Notes: generated from the sequence alone by a model not told the origin. Counted from the stretch's first letter, positions 16,729 to 27,654 are shown. The stretch is 64,000 nt of DNA from Microbulbifer sp. ALW1 (GCF_009903625.1 NZ_CP047569.1:1582501-1646500), one strand, 5' to 3'. Numbers and translations: made by a program.

Positions 16729-17073
16729 TCAGGGCCAGCCGGCAGGCTGCCAGTCGCCGCTGGTTGCGATCAACAGATCGCCATTGAAGTAAACCGAGAA
16801 ACGCTTCTGGGTCTCTTCCCCTTTGGGGGAGCGGACGCGGTTGATGTAATCCCAGCGGTTGGGATTGAAGGTGTCTTCCAGCAGCGAGGTGCCGAGCACG
16901 AAGCGCACCTGGCGACGAGTCATGCCGGGTTTCAGCTGATCCACCATTTCTTGGGTGATGATATTGCCCTGCTGCACCTGGATACGGTGTACACCGGGAA
17001 ACTTGAACAGGCTGCAGGCGGTGGCCAGGCTGCACAGCCCGGCAATGATCAGAATTCGTACAACTGATGGCAT
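16729..17073 (-). CDS. bamE: outer membrane protein assembly factor BamE
   Basis: A 114-residue lipoprotein. The signal peptide (residues 1-19) ends in a lipobox-like ATAC with Cys as the acylated residue. The SmpA/OmlA domain follows, with GNIITQEMVDQLKPGM and the TRRQVRFVLGTSLLED segment typical of BamE. It is a component of the BAM complex that inserts beta-barrel proteins in the outer membrane. The start at 17073 is chosen because GGAG lies six bases upstream; an earlier ATG at 17085 has no ribosome binding site. It is convergent with rnfH and divergent from fur, the usual arrangement in this group. Confidence 0.94.
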   Translation of the reverse strand: MPSVVRILIIAGLCSLATACSLFKFPGVHRIQVQQGNIITQEMVDQLKPGMTRRQVRFVLGTSLLEDTFNPNRWDYINRVRSPKGEETQKRFSVYFNGDLLIATSGDWQPAGWP

Positions 17074-17459
17074 TGAATGCTCCATCTGAATTTTTATTAG
17101 GTCCGTATTTGGTAGCGGTACCGTTTCGGTGCCGGTTCGGCATCCGGGTTGGGTAGGGGCCTAAGCCGGGATCGTACCCGGGTTGAATCACCACACCGAT
17201 CGACAGAATAGTCGCTATTTTGCCGATAAAGTTCCCAAAGGCGTTTCGCCACCTCCCTATTTTCCGCAAGGCAAACCCAGAAAGTGAACAGTCACTTACC
17301 GGCTGTGCTCTGCGGTGCAGGCGCAAGGCCATCTATCGGACCGATTGCCCCCTTGGGGTTCCGCTACCTTCGCTGGGCGTGGATAATACCCGAACTGTTC
17401 GCCTGCCGACAGGCGCTACACCATTATTACGAGCACACACATCCGGAAAGCAATTACCC
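17074..17459. other. intergenic region between divergent bamE and fur
   Basis: A 386-bp gene-free region that must hold the promoters for bamE (minus) and fur (plus). A GGTACCG-type short inverted repeat occurs around 17115-17135 but no clear sigma70 pair or Fur box could be assigned by eye. I see no RNA gene in it. Confidence 0.5.
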
Positions 17460-17870
17460 ATGTCGAACGAAAATCAGGAACTGCGCAAAGCAGGCCTCAA
17501 GGTCACCCTGCCGCGAGTCAAAATTCTGCAACTGCTGGAGAGCGCCAGTGAACAGCACCTGAGTGCAGAGGATGTGTACAAGATGCTGCTGGAAGCCGGG
17601 GAAGATGTGGGTCTCGCCACCGTTTACCGGGTACTGACCCAGTTTGAGAGCGCCGGCCTGGTGATCCGCCACAACTTTGACGGCGGCCACTCGGTATTCG
17701 AGCTGGACCGTGGCGATCACCACGACCACATGGTCTGCACCGATAGTGGCAAGGTGATCGAATTTCACAACGAGAAGATCGAAGAGCTGCAGCACCAGAT
17801 CGCTGAAGAGCACGGCTACGAGCTTACCGGCCACAGCCTGGTGCTCTACGTGAAAAAGAAAGAGAGCTGA
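17460..17870 (+). CDS. fur: ferric uptake regulator Fur
   Basis: A 136-residue Fur protein. The winged-helix domain (residues 1-82) contains AGLKVTLPRVKILQLLE and LATVYRVLTQFE. The dimerisation domain contains the metal-binding HHDHMVC and the C-terminal HSLVLYVKKK. Fur represses iron-uptake genes with Fe2+ as corepressor. Only the first Cys of the CxxC found in E. coli Fur is kept here (CTDS), as in Pseudomonas-type Fur proteins that lack the structural zinc cysteines, so this is not a defect. The ATG at 17460 gives the usual length. A bidirectional terminator follows. Confidence 0.96.
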   Translation: MSNENQELRKAGLKVTLPRVKILQLLESASEQHLSAEDVYKMLLEAGEDVGLATVYRVLTQFESAGLVIRHNFDGGHSVFELDRGDHHDHMVCTDSGKVIEFHNEKIEELQHQIAEEHGYELTGHSLVLYVKKKES

Positions 17871-17912
17871 GCAACGTTCAGATTTTGGGCACAGGCCGAA
17901 AATCAGAGCGAC

Positions 17913-17943
17913 AAAAAAGGGGAGCCACTGGCTCCCCTTTTTT
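17913..17943. terminator. bidirectional intrinsic terminator between fur and the acyltransferase gene
   Basis: GGGGAGCC and GGCTCCCC form an 8-bp stem with loop ACT, flanked by six A on the left and six T on the right, so it can stop transcription from both convergent genes. Confidence 0.9.
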
Positions 17944-17964
17944 ATGCGTTCCGATACCCAGTAC

Positions 17965-18558
17965 TTAGACGGGCGCCGTGTAGTCTTGCGGGTACTTGCC
18001 CACCTTGCCCGCATAGTAATTGCCGAATCGAGCGAGCTCCTTGGCGAGGTTTTCGCCCATCTCCATTACCGGTCCCAGACCCGCTTCCTTCTTGGCGAAA
18101 TCGATAAAACCGCAGACCACCGGCACCGCGGCGCCGCGGGCGATGTGGTAAAAGCCGGTTTTCCAGCGCTCGGCTTTGCCGCGGGTGCCTTCCGGCGGCA
18201 CGGCAATGACCAGTTCATCCCGGGTGTTGTACTGGTTGACGGTGGCTTCCACCAGGTTGTTGGCCTTGCTGCGATCCACCGCAATGCCGCCAAACCAGCG
18301 CATGGTGCCGCCCAGCGGGAACTGGAACAGTTTGTCCTTGCCCATCCACTGCGGGTTCACTTTCAGCTTGAGGGCGGCGAGGATAAAAAAGTAGCCATCC
18401 CAGTTGGAGGTGTGGGGGGCGGCCAGCAGCACATACTTTTTCAGCTTGAGGGCGCGCTCGTCGGCCACCACTTTCCAGCCGTGCAGCTTGAGCAACAGGC
18501 GTGCAAGCAGTCGCAGGCAGGGGGTGAGAATGGGAGTGTTGAAAATCGTTGTTTGCAT
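17965..18558 (-). CDS. 1-acyl-sn-glycerol-3-phosphate acyltransferase family protein
   Basis: A 197-residue PlsC-like acyltransferase. The catalytic HxxxxD motif is HTSNWD (His49, Asp54), and the phosphate-binding motif is PPEGTRGK at about residues 121-128. A hydrophobic N-terminus (residues 8-24) suggests membrane association. The family transfers acyl chains to lysophosphatidate or similar acceptors. It is shorter than PlsC proper (about 240 residues) and belongs to the group of small acyltransferases without the extra C-terminal helices, so the exact acceptor is unknown. It is monocistronic and convergent with fur. Confidence 0.9.
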   Translation of the reverse strand: MQTTIFNTPILTPCLRLLARLLLKLHGWKVVADERALKLKKYVLLAAPHTSNWDGYFFILAALKLKVNPQWMGKDKLFQFPLGGTMRWFGGIAVDRSKANNLVEATVNQYNTRDELVIAVPPEGTRGKAERWKTGFYHIARGAAVPVVCGFIDFAKKEAGLGPVMEMGENLAKELARFGNYYAGKVGKYPQDYTAPV

Positions 18559-18705
18559 GATAAGACCGAATTCTTTGCCCGTCAGTGTAGTTGGCGCTTT
18601 GTCCCAGGGCGCGGCAGTATAAAATGAATTTCCTGCCGCTTTCGGTCAATTTCGGTCTGTGGGCCGCCTAGTTGTGACTGGTGGGACTTGCTCCGGGCCG
18701 GGCGA

Positions 18706-20358
18706 TTAGGCCCTGCCCAGCATTTCCTCTGCGTGGGCCAGGGACTGCGCGGTGGTCTCCCCACCCAGCATGCGCGCTACTTCCACGCTGCGCTCAGTAT
18801 CTTTTAATTCACGCAGGGCCACGAATACGGCCTTGCCGTCACTGTGTTTCTCCACCAGATACTGGCGATGGGCGCGGGCGGCGACTTGGGCCAGGTGGGT
18901 GACACAGATAACCTGGCCGCGCTCACCCAGCTGACGCAGCAGCTTGCCTACCACGTCGCCGGTGGTGCCGCCGATACCCACATCCACCTCATCGAACACC
19001 AGGGTGGGGGTGCGGGAAGTCTGCGCGGTAACCACCTGGATCGCCAGGCTGACCCGGGACAGTTCACCGCCGGAGGCGATTTTGCCCAGCGCCCGCGCCG
19101 GCTGGCCGGGGTTGGTGGCAATCAGGATTTCCACTTCTTCGAGGCCGGTAGCGGTGGGCTTTTCCAGCTCTGTCAGCGCCAGCTCGACGCGCGCGTGGGG
19201 CATCGCCAGATCAGCCAGCTGCGCATTGACGGCCTTGGCCAGTTTGCTGGCGGCCGCGCTGCGCAGTTTGCTGAGTTTGCCGGCGCTGGTGCGGAAGGCT
19301 TTTTCGAGGCGTTCGCACTCGGCGGCCAGTTTATCCAGGGCATCCGGCGCACCGATTTCTTCCAGCTCCTGCTGCCACTGCTGCTGCAGTTCCGGCAGTT
19401 GATCCGGTTGTACCCGGTGCTTGCGGGCGATGGAATAGATGGCGGAGAGGCGCTCTTCCACTTCCGCCAGCCGCTCCGGGTCCATTTCAAAACGGTCGAT
19501 GTGTCGCGACAGGGTGCTGGCGGCCTCGTCCACCTGGATACGCGCACTGTCGAGCATCTGCGCCACTTCTGAAAGTGCGGTGCTTTGCTCCGGCATGGCG
19601 CCGACCAGCTGCAGGGCGCGGTGTAGTTGCTCGGCGATATCGCCCTCGCCGCCATTGAGCAGTGCGGCCAGCTGGTAGCTGCCGCTCAGGATTTCGCCGG
19701 CGTTGGCCAGCTGTCGCTGCTCGCTTTCCAGTTCTTCCAGCTCGGCCGGTTTCAGGTCCAGCTGTTCCAGCTCTTCCAGCTGGTACTCCAGCAGGTCGCG
19801 GCGGGCCTGGGTCTCTTCGGCGCTGTCTGCCAGCTTGCGGTAGCGGCGGTACTGGTCCTGCCAGGTCTTGTAGTGAATGCGCACTTCGGCGCTTTGCGCC
19901 TCGGCACCGGCGTATTCGTCCAACAGGCGGCGGTGGGTCTCTTTTTTCAGCAGCGACTGGTGTTCGTGCTGACTGTGGATATCGATCAGCTGTTCGCCGA
20001 GGGTGCGCAGCTGCATCAGCGTGACCGGCTGGCCGTTGATGTAAGCGCGGGAGCGGCCGTCGACGCCGATGGTGCGGCGCAGGATCACTTCCCGGCCGGC
20101 GTCCATCTCCTGTTCTTCCAGCCAGGCGCGGGCCTCTTGGTGTTCACCGATGTCGAAGGTGGCGTGGATATCGGCACGTTTGGCGCCAGCGCGCACCAGT
20201 TCCCCGTTGCCGCGGTCGCCTAGGGCGAGGCCGAGGGCATCGAGGGTGATGGATTTACCCGCCCCGGTCTCGCCGGTGAGGGTACTGGTGCCGGGGCCGA
20301 ATTCCAGCTCCAGCTGGTCGACCAGGGTGAATTGGCTGATAGACAGGTGCAGCAACAT
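18706..20358 (-). CDS. recN: DNA repair protein RecN
   Basis: A 550-residue SMC-like ATPase. Walker A is GETGAGKS at about residues 30-37, a long coiled-coil middle runs from about 150 to 370, and the C-terminal half has LSRVSLAIQVV (ABC signature region) and Walker B with DEVDVGIGG. The length and the N-terminal MLLHLSISQFTLVDQ are typical. RecN acts early in double-strand break repair by holding DNA ends together. It is divergent from grpE, as in many gammaproteobacteria. In other species it is SOS-induced; no LexA box was recognised by eye upstream here. Confidence 0.96.
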   Translation of the reverse strand: MLLHLSISQFTLVDQLELEFGPGTSTLTGETGAGKSITLDALGLALGDRGNGELVRAGAKRADIHATFDIGEHQEARAWLEEQEMDAGREVILRRTIGVDGRSRAYINGQPVTLMQLRTLGEQLIDIHSQHEHQSLLKKETHRRLLDEYAGAEAQSAEVRIHYKTWQDQYRRYRKLADSAEETQARRDLLEYQLEELEQLDLKPAELEELESEQRQLANAGEILSGSYQLAALLNGGEGDIAEQLHRALQLVGAMPEQSTALSEVAQMLDSARIQVDEAASTLSRHIDRFEMDPERLAEVEERLSAIYSIARKHRVQPDQLPELQQQWQQELEEIGAPDALDKLAAECERLEKAFRTSAGKLSKLRSAAASKLAKAVNAQLADLAMPHARVELALTELEKPTATGLEEVEILIATNPGQPARALGKIASGGELSRVSLAIQVVTAQTSRTPTLVFDEVDVGIGGTTGDVVGKLLRQLGERGQVICVTHLAQVAARAHRQYLVEKHSDGKAVFVALRELKDTERSVEVARMLGGETTAQSLAHAEEMLGRA

Positions 20359-20549
20359 GGGATTATTTTCATGGCTATCGGAGTAGTGGTTGTTTATACA
20401 GTATTTGGGGGCGCGGTTTCAATCACCCCGGGCGCTGTTTGTGCGGCGATCGATTCCCGGGGGTTGGTCTCGCCACAGCTGCATTGCCACCTTACCCTGT
20501 GGTTTGCTCCGCCGCGTGAGGGCCTTGATTCCGGACTGCAGCGGTATCA

Positions 20550-20577
20550 CTTGAAGTGCCTCGGGCCGCCCCCATAT
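20550..20577 (+). promoter_or_regulatory. sigma32 (heat-shock) promoter upstream of grpE
   Basis: CTTGAA at 20550-20555 and CCCCATAT at 20570-20577 are separated by 14 bases, matching the RpoH consensus (CTTGAAA, 13-17 bases, CCCCATNT). The grpE start is 92 bases downstream. It is the main signal in the 311-bp gap 20359-20669 between recN and grpE. Confidence 0.8.
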
Positions 20578-20669
20578 AGCCCTTCACCCCCGGTTCGGCG
20601 CGGCCGTACCGGCGAGTTACTCATTTGACCTATTGGCAGTAGACCGACGGACTACAGACGGAGAAAGCA

Positions 20670-21272
20670 GTGGCCAAAGAGCGCAGCGAAGAACAACAGA
20701 TCGGCGAGCAGGCCGAAATCGAGCAGCCCAGTGCAGAAGAGCAGCACGCCGCCGAGGAGGCTCTGGCGGAAGAGCTGGCCGCCGAAGGTGAAGCTGGTGA
20801 AGAAGGTGCGTTGGTAGAGGAAATCGCCTCCCTGCACCAGCAACTGGCAGATCACAAAGACATGGTGCTGCGCGCCCAGGCCGAGGTGCAGAATGCCCGC
20901 CGCCGCGCCCAGCAGGACGTGGAAAAGGCCCACAAGTTTGGCGTGGAGAAGCTGATCAAGGATCTGCTGCCGGTGGTGGACAACCTCGAGCGCGCTATTG
21001 CCACCATCGACAGCGAACACGAAGCCCACAAGGCGGTGGTCGAAGGCATTGAGCTGACCCAGAAGTCCTTTATCGACACCCTGACCAAGTCGGGCGTGGA
21101 AGTGCTCGACCCGGCGGGTGAACCCTTCGACCCGGAGCTGCACCAGGCCATGGCCCAGGTGCCTAACGGCGATGTAGAGCCAAATACCGTGCTCGAGGTC
21201 TTCCAGAAAGGCTACCGCCTGAACGGCCGCCTGGTTCGACCGGCGATGGTCGTGGTCAGCAAGGCGCCGTAA
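20670..21272 (+). CDS. grpE: nucleotide exchange factor GrpE
   Basis: A 200-residue GrpE. The first 50 residues are strongly acidic and glutamine-rich. A long coiled coil follows (about 50-85, [20 protein letters not shown] and [13 protein letters not shown]), then the beta domain with the signature [10 protein letters not shown] and [19 protein letters not shown]. GrpE releases ADP from DnaK. The start is the GTG at 20670 with GGAG nine bases upstream. It is the first gene of the grpE-dnaK-dnaJ heat-shock cluster and lies behind a sigma32-type promoter. Confidence 0.96.
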   Translation: MAKERSEEQQIGEQAEIEQPSAEEQHAAEEALAEELAAEGEAGEEGALVEEIASLHQQLADHKDMVLRAQAEVQNARRRAQQDVEKAHKFGVEKLIKDLLPVVDNLERAIATIDSEHEAHKAVVEGIELTQKSFIDTLTKSGVEVLDPAGEPFDPELHQAMAQVPNGDVEPNTVLEVFQKGYRLNGRLVRPAMVVVSKAP

Positions 21273-21303
21273 GGCAGAAATAGAAATCCCTGCGCTGGGT
21301 GCC

Positions 21304-21331
21304 CTTGAAAACAAAACGACGGCACCAATAT
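21304..21331 (+). promoter_or_regulatory. probable second sigma32-like promoter, upstream of dnaK
   Basis: CTTGAAA at 21304-21310 is followed after 12 bases by CACCAATAT (21323-21331), which approximates the RpoH -10 element. It lies in the 131-bp grpE-dnaK gap, 73 bases before the dnaK ATG, and would give dnaK its own heat-shock start. Confidence 0.55.
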
Positions 21332-21403
21332 AAGCAGCAACCGAATACAAACGTGCGCCGCCAGGACAGAATCCGGCGCGCAGCAAAGTGAGGAATCAAA
21401 CCA

Positions 21404-23335
21404 ATGGGAAAAATCATCGGCATCGACCTGGGTACTACCAACAGCTGTGTGGCAGTACTGGACGGCGACAAAGCGCGCGTTATTGAGAACGCCGAAGGCG
21501 ATCGCACTACGCCTTCCATCGTTGCGTTCACCGACGACAACGAAGTACTGGTTGGCCAGTCCGCCAAGCGCCAGTCCGTGACCAACCCGACCAACACGCT
21601 GTACGCCGTCAAGCGCCTGATCGGCCGCAAGTTCAAAGACGACGTAGTACAGAAAGACATCAAAATGGTGCCTTACTCCATCGTTGAAGCCGACAACGGC
21701 GATGCCTGGGTGGAAGTGAAGGGCGACAAGAAAGCACCGCCGCAGATCTCTGCCGAAGTGCTGAAGAAAATGAAGAAAACCGCGGAAGATTTCCTCGGTG
21801 AGAAAGTAGACGCAGCGGTAATTACCGTACCGGCCTACTTCAACGACTCCCAGCGCCAGGCCACCAAAGACGCCGGCCGCATCGCCGGTCTGGACGTGAA
21901 GCGCATCATCAACGAGCCGACTGCGGCTGCGCTGGCTTACGGTCTCGACAAGAAAGGTGGTGACCGCACCATCGCGGTTTACGACCTGGGTGGCGGTACC
22001 TTCGATATCTCCATCATCGAAATTGCCGACGTTGACGGTGAAATGCAGTTTGAAGTGCTGTCCACCAATGGTGACACCTTCCTCGGTGGTGAAGACTTCG
22101 ACCTGCGCCTGATCGACTACCTCGCCGAGCAGTTCAAGAAAGACCAGGGCATCGACCTGAAAGGCGACCCCCTGGCCATGCAGCGTCTGAAAGAAGCCGC
22201 TGAAAAAGCCAAGATCGAGCTGTCTTCCAGCCAGCAGACCGAAGTGAACCTGCCGTACATCACCGCAGACGCTACTGGTCCCAAGCACCTGGTTGTGAAA
22301 CTGACCCGCGCCAAGCTGGAAAGCCTGGTGGAAGATCTGGTTACCCGCTCCCTGGAGCCGGTAAAAACGGCTCTGGCTGACGCCGACCTGTCTGCCTCCG
22401 GCATCGACGAAGTGATCCTGGTGGGCGGTCAGACCCGCATGCCGCTGGTACAGTCCAAGGTGACTGAATTCTTCGGCAAAGAGCCGCGTAAAGATGTGAA
22501 CCCGGACGAAGCGGTTGCCGTTGGTGCAGCGATCCAGGGTGCGGTTTTGGGCGGTGACGTGAAAGACGTGCTGCTGCTGGACGTAACCCCGCTGACCCTG
22601 GGTATCGAAACCATGGGTGGCGTGGCCACTCCTCTGATCGACAAGAACACCACCATCCCGACCAAAAAGTCCCAGGTGTTCTCTACTGCTGATGACAACC
22701 AGACTGCCGTGACCATTCACGTGGTACAGGGTGAGCGCAAGCAGGCGGCACAGAACAAGTCCCTGGGTCGTTTTGACCTGGCTGACATCCCGCCGGCGCC
22801 GCGCGGCATGCCGCAGATCGAAGTGACCTTCGACATCGATGCCAACGGCATCCTGCACGTGCACGCCAAAGACAAGGCGACTGGCAAAGAGCAGTCCATC
22901 GTGATCAAGGCCTCTTCCGGTCTGTCCGATGAAGAGATCGAAAAAATGGTACAGGACGCCGAGGCCAACGCCGAAGCGGACAAGCAGTTCGAGGAGCTGG
23001 TCACCACCCGCAACACCCTCGACGGCCTGATCTCTGCCACCAAGAAAACCCTGGAAGAAGCCGGTGACAAGGCGACTGCGGAAGAGAAAGCCGCAATCGA
23101 CGCCGCTCTGGCAGAAGCCGAGGAAGCGGTAAAAGGCAACGACAAGGCGGCCATGGAAGCCGCTACCACCAAACTGACCGAAGCCTCCGGCCCGGTAGCC
23201 CAGAAGATGTACGCGGAGCAGGCGCAGGCCGGCGAAGCGGCCGCGGAACAGGCGGAGCAGGCCCAGTCCGGTGGTGACGACGCAGTGGACGCTGAGTTCG
23301 AAGAAGTCAAAGACGACAAGAAAGAAGACAAGTAA
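21404..23335 (+). CDS. dnaK: molecular chaperone DnaK (Hsp70)
   Basis: A 643-residue Hsp70. Three family signatures are present: [12 protein letters not shown] at residue 4, [13 protein letters not shown] near 196, and [14 protein letters not shown] near 340. The substrate-binding domain begins around residue 390 ([14 protein letters not shown]), and the C-terminal lid ends in an Ala/Glu-rich stretch and an acidic tail, [11 protein letters not shown]. It folds and holds client proteins with DnaJ and GrpE. Length and sequence are typical with no anomalies. A hairpin follows before dnaJ. Confidence 0.98.
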   Translation: MGKIIGIDLGTTNSCVAVLDGDKARVIENAEGDRTTPSIVAFTDDNEVLVGQSAKRQSVTNPTNTLYAVKRLIGRKFKDDVVQKDIKMVPYSIVEADNGDAWVEVKGDKKAPPQISAEVLKKMKKTAEDFLGEKVDAAVITVPAYFNDSQRQATKDAGRIAGLDVKRIINEPTAAALAYGLDKKGGDRTIAVYDLGGGTFDISIIEIADVDGEMQFEVLSTNGDTFLGGEDFDLRLIDYLAEQFKKDQGIDLKGDPLAMQRLKEAAEKAKIELSSSQQTEVNLPYITADATGPKHLVVKLTRAKLESLVEDLVTRSLEPVKTALADADLSASGIDEVILVGGQTRMPLVQSKVTEFFGKEPRKDVNPDEAVAVGAAIQGAVLGGDVKDVLLLDVTPLTLGIETMGGVATPLIDKNTTIPTKKSQVFSTADDNQTAVTIHVVQGERKQAAQNKSLGRFDLADIPPAPRGMPQIEVTFDIDANGILHVHAKDKATGKEQSIVIKASSGLSDEEIEKMVQDAEANAEADKQFEELVTTRNTLDGLISATKKTLEEAGDKATAEEKAAIDAALAEAEEAVKGNDKAAMEAATTKLTEASGPVAQKMYAEQAQAGEAAAEQAEQAQSGGDDAVDAEFEEVKDDKKEDK

Positions 23336-23407
23336 CTCCGCAAGAGTAACAACGACTTGTCTCAGCCCTCGGGGAGCCGGTAGCCCGGCTTCTCAGGGGC
23401 AATAAAA

Positions 23408-23440
23408 AAGGCGCGGGGCTCAATTGAGCTTTCGCGCCTT
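23408..23440 (+). terminator. stem-loop in the dnaK-dnaJ gap (partial terminator)
   Basis: AAGGCGCG pairs with CGCGCCTT around an inner palindrome GCTCAATTGAGC. There is no pure T-run after it, so it may act as a leaky terminator or mRNA-stability element that lowers dnaJ relative to dnaK. Confidence 0.55.
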
Positions 23441-23469
23441 CTGCAGTTTTAAAAAGAACACACAGAGCT

Positions 23470-24594
23470 ATGTCCAAACGCGATTACTATGAAGTCCTCG
23501 GCGTCAGCAAGGGCGCGGATGAAAAGGAGCTGAAAAAAGCTTACCGCCGGGTGGCGATGAAATTTCACCCGGACCGCAACCCCGACGATAAAGAGGCGGA
23601 AAATAAATTCAAAGAGGCCAACGAGGCCTACGAAGTACTTTCTGATCCGCAGAAAAAAGCGGCCTACGACCAGTTTGGTCACGCCGGTGTAGACGGCCAG
23701 GCGGGCGGCGCAGGTGCCGGCGGCTTTGGTGGCTTCTCGGATATCTTCGGTGATGTGTTTGGCGATATCTTTGGTGGCGGCGCCGGTGGCGGCCGTCGCG
23801 GTCCCCAGCGCGGTTCCGACCTGCGCTATGACCTGGATCTGGACCTGGAAGACGCGGTGCGCGGCACCACGGTCAAGATCAAGGTGCCGACCCTGGCCAA
23901 CTGTGGCACCTGTCACGGTTCCGGCGCCAAGGCTGGCTCCAAGCCCCAGACCTGTGGCACCTGTGGCGGTGCTGGTCAGGTGCGCATGCAGCAGGGCTTC
24001 TTCTCTGTGCAGCAGACCTGCCCCAACTGTCGTGGACGCGGCACCGTAATCAGTGACCCCTGCGGCAGCTGTCACGGCCGTGGCCGGGTGGAAGAAACCA
24101 AGACCCTTTCCGTGAAAGTGCCGCCGGGTGTGGATACCGGTGATCGCATCCGCCTCGCAGGTGAAGGCGAAGCCGGTCCGGACGGCGGACCTGCGGGCGA
24201 CCTCTATGTGCAGGTGATGGTGCGTGAACACGAACTGTTCCAGCGCGATGGCAAAAACCTGTACTGCGAAGTGCCGATCAGTTTTGTCACCGCGGCACTG
24301 GGCGGCGAGATGGAAGTGCCCACCCTGGATGGCAAGGTCAAACTGAAAATTCCAGCGGAAAGCCAGACCGGTAAGCTGTTCCGCCTGCGCGGTAAGGGGG
24401 TAACCCCGGTGCGCGGTGGCGCTCCCGGTGACCTGCTGTGCCGGGTAGTGGTGGAAACGCCGGTCAATCTGTCTGCCAAGCAGAAAGAGTTGCTGGAAGA
24501 GTTTGCCAATACCTTGAGCGAAAAGAAAAACTCCCCCCGTCAGACCGGTTGGTTTGAGGGAGTGAAGAATTTCTTCGGCGATATGAAACTCTGA
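23470..24594 (+). CDS. dnaJ: molecular chaperone DnaJ (Hsp40)
   Basis: A 374-residue type I DnaJ. The J domain (residues 1-70) has the HPD motif in [10 protein letters not shown] Gly/Phe-rich linker (about 75-115) is followed by four CxxCxGxG zinc repeats: [24 protein letters not shown] and CGSCHGRG (about 145-210). The client-binding domain follows. It stimulates DnaK ATPase and delivers substrates. Start and length are typical. A good terminator follows the stop. Confidence 0.98.
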   Translation: MSKRDYYEVLGVSKGADEKELKKAYRRVAMKFHPDRNPDDKEAENKFKEANEAYEVLSDPQKKAAYDQFGHAGVDGQAGGAGAGGFGGFSDIFGDVFGDIFGGGAGGGRRGPQRGSDLRYDLDLDLEDAVRGTTVKIKVPTLANCGTCHGSGAKAGSKPQTCGTCGGAGQVRMQQGFFSVQQTCPNCRGRGTVISDPCGSCHGRGRVEETKTLSVKVPPGVDTGDRIRLAGEGEAGPDGGPAGDLYVQVMVREHELFQRDGKNLYCEVPISFVTAALGGEMEVPTLDGKVKLKIPAESQTGKLFRLRGKGVTPVRGGAPGDLLCRVVVETPVNLSAKQKELLEEFANTLSEKKNSPRQTGWFEGVKNFFGDMKL

Positions 24595-24619
24595 AGCTAT
24601 ACGATTTTTCGTTAGCGCG

Positions 24620-24650
24620 AAAAGCCCGGATCCTTGGATTCGGGCTTTTT
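24620..24650 (+). terminator. intrinsic terminator after dnaJ
   Basis: AAAAGCCCGGA and TTCGGGCTTTTT form a stem with a short loop and a T-rich end, 25 bases after the dnaJ stop. It also faces the convergent gene at 24679-25122. Confidence 0.85.
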
Positions 24651-24678
24651 ACTTTTTGCTGTCTATCCGCCTGCTTTG

Positions 24679-25122
24679 TCAGTTCTCTGCAAGGCGGCGC
24701 CGGAACTCATCGTGAAATTCGTTCTGGAGCTTTTTCAGTTCTTCCAGTTGTTCCGCATTCAGGATAGGGACCATCTCCGCCCTGAGGGCTGCACGGGTGG
24801 CGATGATCTTCGCGTCCAGCTCCTCCTTCTGTTCCCGCGTCAGCTTGGGCATTTTGCCGTCGGCAAACCCATAGTCTTTGAGGATCATCAGTTTAAGGTC
24901 GAAACTTTTGTCCAGTAGTGGCAGTGCCTTGTCTTCCTGTTCCGGGGTCAGTTTCAGTCGCAGGCTGACCCAGTCGGTAATATCGTCATACTTCTCCCAG
25001 AAGTCGTCGCCGAGTCCGGTACTATCCACGGCTTTGCCGGTGGAGACCACGGTGAACAGCAGCAGGGCAAACAGGGCGGCGGACAGGGAAGACCAGAAAG
25101 GATTGCGAGACTCCGGGGACAT
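24679..25122 (-). CDS. Spy/CpxP-like periplasmic protein, hypothetical
   Basis: A 147-residue protein with an N-terminal hydrophobic segment (about residues 12-28, signal peptide or anchor) and a helical, charged remainder. Two LTxxQ-like motifs, LTPEQE near residue 60 and LNAEQLEELKK near 125, resemble the repeats of Spy/CpxP-type periplasmic stress chaperones and related metal-resistance proteins (LTXXQ family). The start at 25122 has GGAG eight bases upstream; an earlier ATG at 25140 lacks one. It is convergent with dnaJ. A chaperone or envelope-stress role is inference from the motif only. Confidence 0.6.
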   Translation of the reverse strand: MSPESRNPFWSSLSAALFALLLFTVVSTGKAVDSTGLGDDFWEKYDDITDWVSLRLKLTPEQEDKALPLLDKSFDLKLMILKDYGFADGKMPKLTREQKEELDAKIIATRAALRAEMVPILNAEQLEELKKLQNEFHDEFRRRLAEN

Positions 25123-25314
25123 GCTTGGCGCTCCGTACATCGGGATATTTAAAGCCTAGTAGAGGATTTGCGCGCCGCAAGGCATACCCGGCAGTCACTG
25201 GTCTGTTATGTTGTGTGCAGTCGCGGAGAGAGTCCGGCTGCGGGTGCTGCTGCGGGGATTGGTGATGGAGCCCCCGGCTGAATACGGTATTGCCCACCGG
25301 GAAAACCGGGGTAG

Positions 25315-26163
<849 letters not shown>

Positions 26164-26218
26164 TCTGGTCCTCAAACAAAGGCGACCACCTTGTTCGGGG
26201 TCTGCTTAGGAGTCTGTG

Positions 26219-27625
26219 TTGGAAAAGAAAATCATTGTTGGCAGTGAAGAGTGGTGCGCCTTTCCTGGGCTGGGTATTCCCGCCATCAAGGCGCGAGTGG
26301 ACTCCGGTGCCAAAACCTCCAGTCTGCACGCTTACAATATCCAGCCGTTCAATCGCAATGGCGAACCCTGGGTAAGCTTTGAGGCGCATCCGCTGCAGAA
26401 CCTGCGTCGTCCGCGGGTGCGTTGTGAGGCGCGGGTTTTGGACAAGCGCACCGTGCGCAGTTCATCCGGCGATGCGGAAAAGCGCATCGTCATCAAAACC
26501 AGCCTCAGCATTGGTGGCAGCGTCTGGGATATTGAACTGACCCTGACCAATCGCGACACCATGGGTTACCGCATGCTGCTCGGCCGCGAGGCAATGATGG
26601 GGCGGATGCTGGTGGATCCCTCCGAGAGCTTCTGCCTGGGTGAAATTCCGCCGAGCCAGCTGGAGGAGTACTACCGCGACGAGCACCATATTGCCGGCAC
26701 CGGGCTGCGTATCGGGGTACTCGCATCCAACCCGGACCTCTACAGCAATCAGCGGATCATGGAAGCGGGGGCCGAGCGCGGTCACCGTATGACCTTCCTG
26801 AACATTCGCCAGTGCTATATGAAGCTGGATGCGGCGGAGCCGGAAGTGCACTACCGGGATGGCCGTATCCTCAACAACCTGGATGCGATCATTCCGCGTA
26901 TTCGTCCCAGCCAGACGTTTTATGGCTGTGCGCTTACCCGCCACTTTGAAAGCATGGGGGTCTTCGCACTGAACGGCTCCCAGTCCATCAGCCAGTCCCG
27001 GGACAAGCTGTACTCCCTGCAGTTGCTGCAGGAAGGCGGATTGAACATCCCAATCTCGGGTTTCGCCAATTCGCCGATGGATACCAACGAGCTGATCGAC
27101 ATGGTGGGCGGTGCACCGCTGATCGTGAAACTGCTCGAAGGGACCCAGGGGCGCGGCGTGGTCCTGGCGGAAACCCGCAAGGCCGCGGAATCCGTAATCA
27201 ACGCCTTCAAATCCCTGAAAGTGAACCTGCTGGTGCAGGAGTTCATCCGCGAGGCCCAGGGCAAGGACCTGCGCCTGTTTGTGGTCGATGGCAAAGTGTT
27301 TGCTGCGATTCAGCGGGAGGCGGCGCCAGGAGAGTTTCGCGCCAACATCCATCAGGGTGGTACCGCCTCGGTGGTCAAGATCCTGCCGGAAGAGCGCAAG
27401 CTGGCGATCAAGGCCGCCAAGGTGTTGGGCCTGAAAGTCGCCGGCGTGGACATTATCCGCTCCAAGAAAGGCCCGCTACTGCTGGAGGTGAACTCCTCTC
27501 CGGGTCTGGAAGGCATTGAAAGCGCCACCCGCAAGGACGTGGCCGGGTCCATGATCATGGCCATTGAAAAAGCGCTGAAGTGGCGCCCCACCATCAAGCC
27601 GGTGGAGCTGCCAGACAGCGAGTGA
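26219..27625 (+). CDS. RimK-family ATP-grasp ligase with N-terminal retropepsin-like (RimB-type) domain
   Basis: A 468-residue two-domain protein. The N-terminal 150 residues match the ATP-dependent zinc protease/RimB-like family, which has a retropepsin fold: the active-site-like segment is [14 protein letters not shown] (Asp about 28, Ser 29, Gly 30), and MLLGREAM lies near residue 120. From about residue 165 it is a RimK-type ATP-grasp ligase, with [31 protein letters not shown] and a C-terminal [15 protein letters not shown]. RimK adds glutamates to ribosomal protein S6; homologues glutamylate other acceptors. The TTG at 26219 is favoured because AGGAG lies six bases upstream (only three from the alternative GTG at 26216). 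The fusion of trimming-type and ligase-type domains could mean opposing activities in one chain, which is inference. Confidence 0.85.
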   Translation: MEKKIIVGSEEWCAFPGLGIPAIKARVDSGAKTSSLHAYNIQPFNRNGEPWVSFEAHPLQNLRRPRVRCEARVLDKRTVRSSSGDAEKRIVIKTSLSIGGSVWDIELTLTNRDTMGYRMLLGREAMMGRMLVDPSESFCLGEIPPSQLEEYYRDEHHIAGTGLRIGVLASNPDLYSNQRIMEAGAERGHRMTFLNIRQCYMKLDAAEPEVHYRDGRILNNLDAIIPRIRPSQTFYGCALTRHFESMGVFALNGSQSISQSRDKLYSLQLLQEGGLNIPISGFANSPMDTNELIDMVGGAPLIVKLLEGTQGRGVVLAETRKAAESVINAFKSLKVNLLVQEFIREAQGKDLRLFVVDGKVFAAIQREAAPGEFRANIHQGGTASVVKILPEERKLAIKAAKVLGLKVAGVDIIRSKKGPLLLEVNSSPGLEGIESATRKDVAGSMIMAIEKALKWRPTIKPVELPDSE

Positions 27626-27654
27626 TTCGCCACTGACCTGTGGCTGAGAAGTCC

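Noticed and set aside
17460..17870. Fur as a degraded or zinc-defective regulator because the CxxC pair is incomplete
   Set aside because: Pseudomonas-type Fur proteins normally lack these cysteines, and all other Fur landmarks are present.
21212..22864. Long reading frame (550 codons) antisense to dnaK
   Set aside because: It is an exact antisense shadow of dnaK, whose biased codons leave the opposite frame open. No ribosome binding site or family features are seen.
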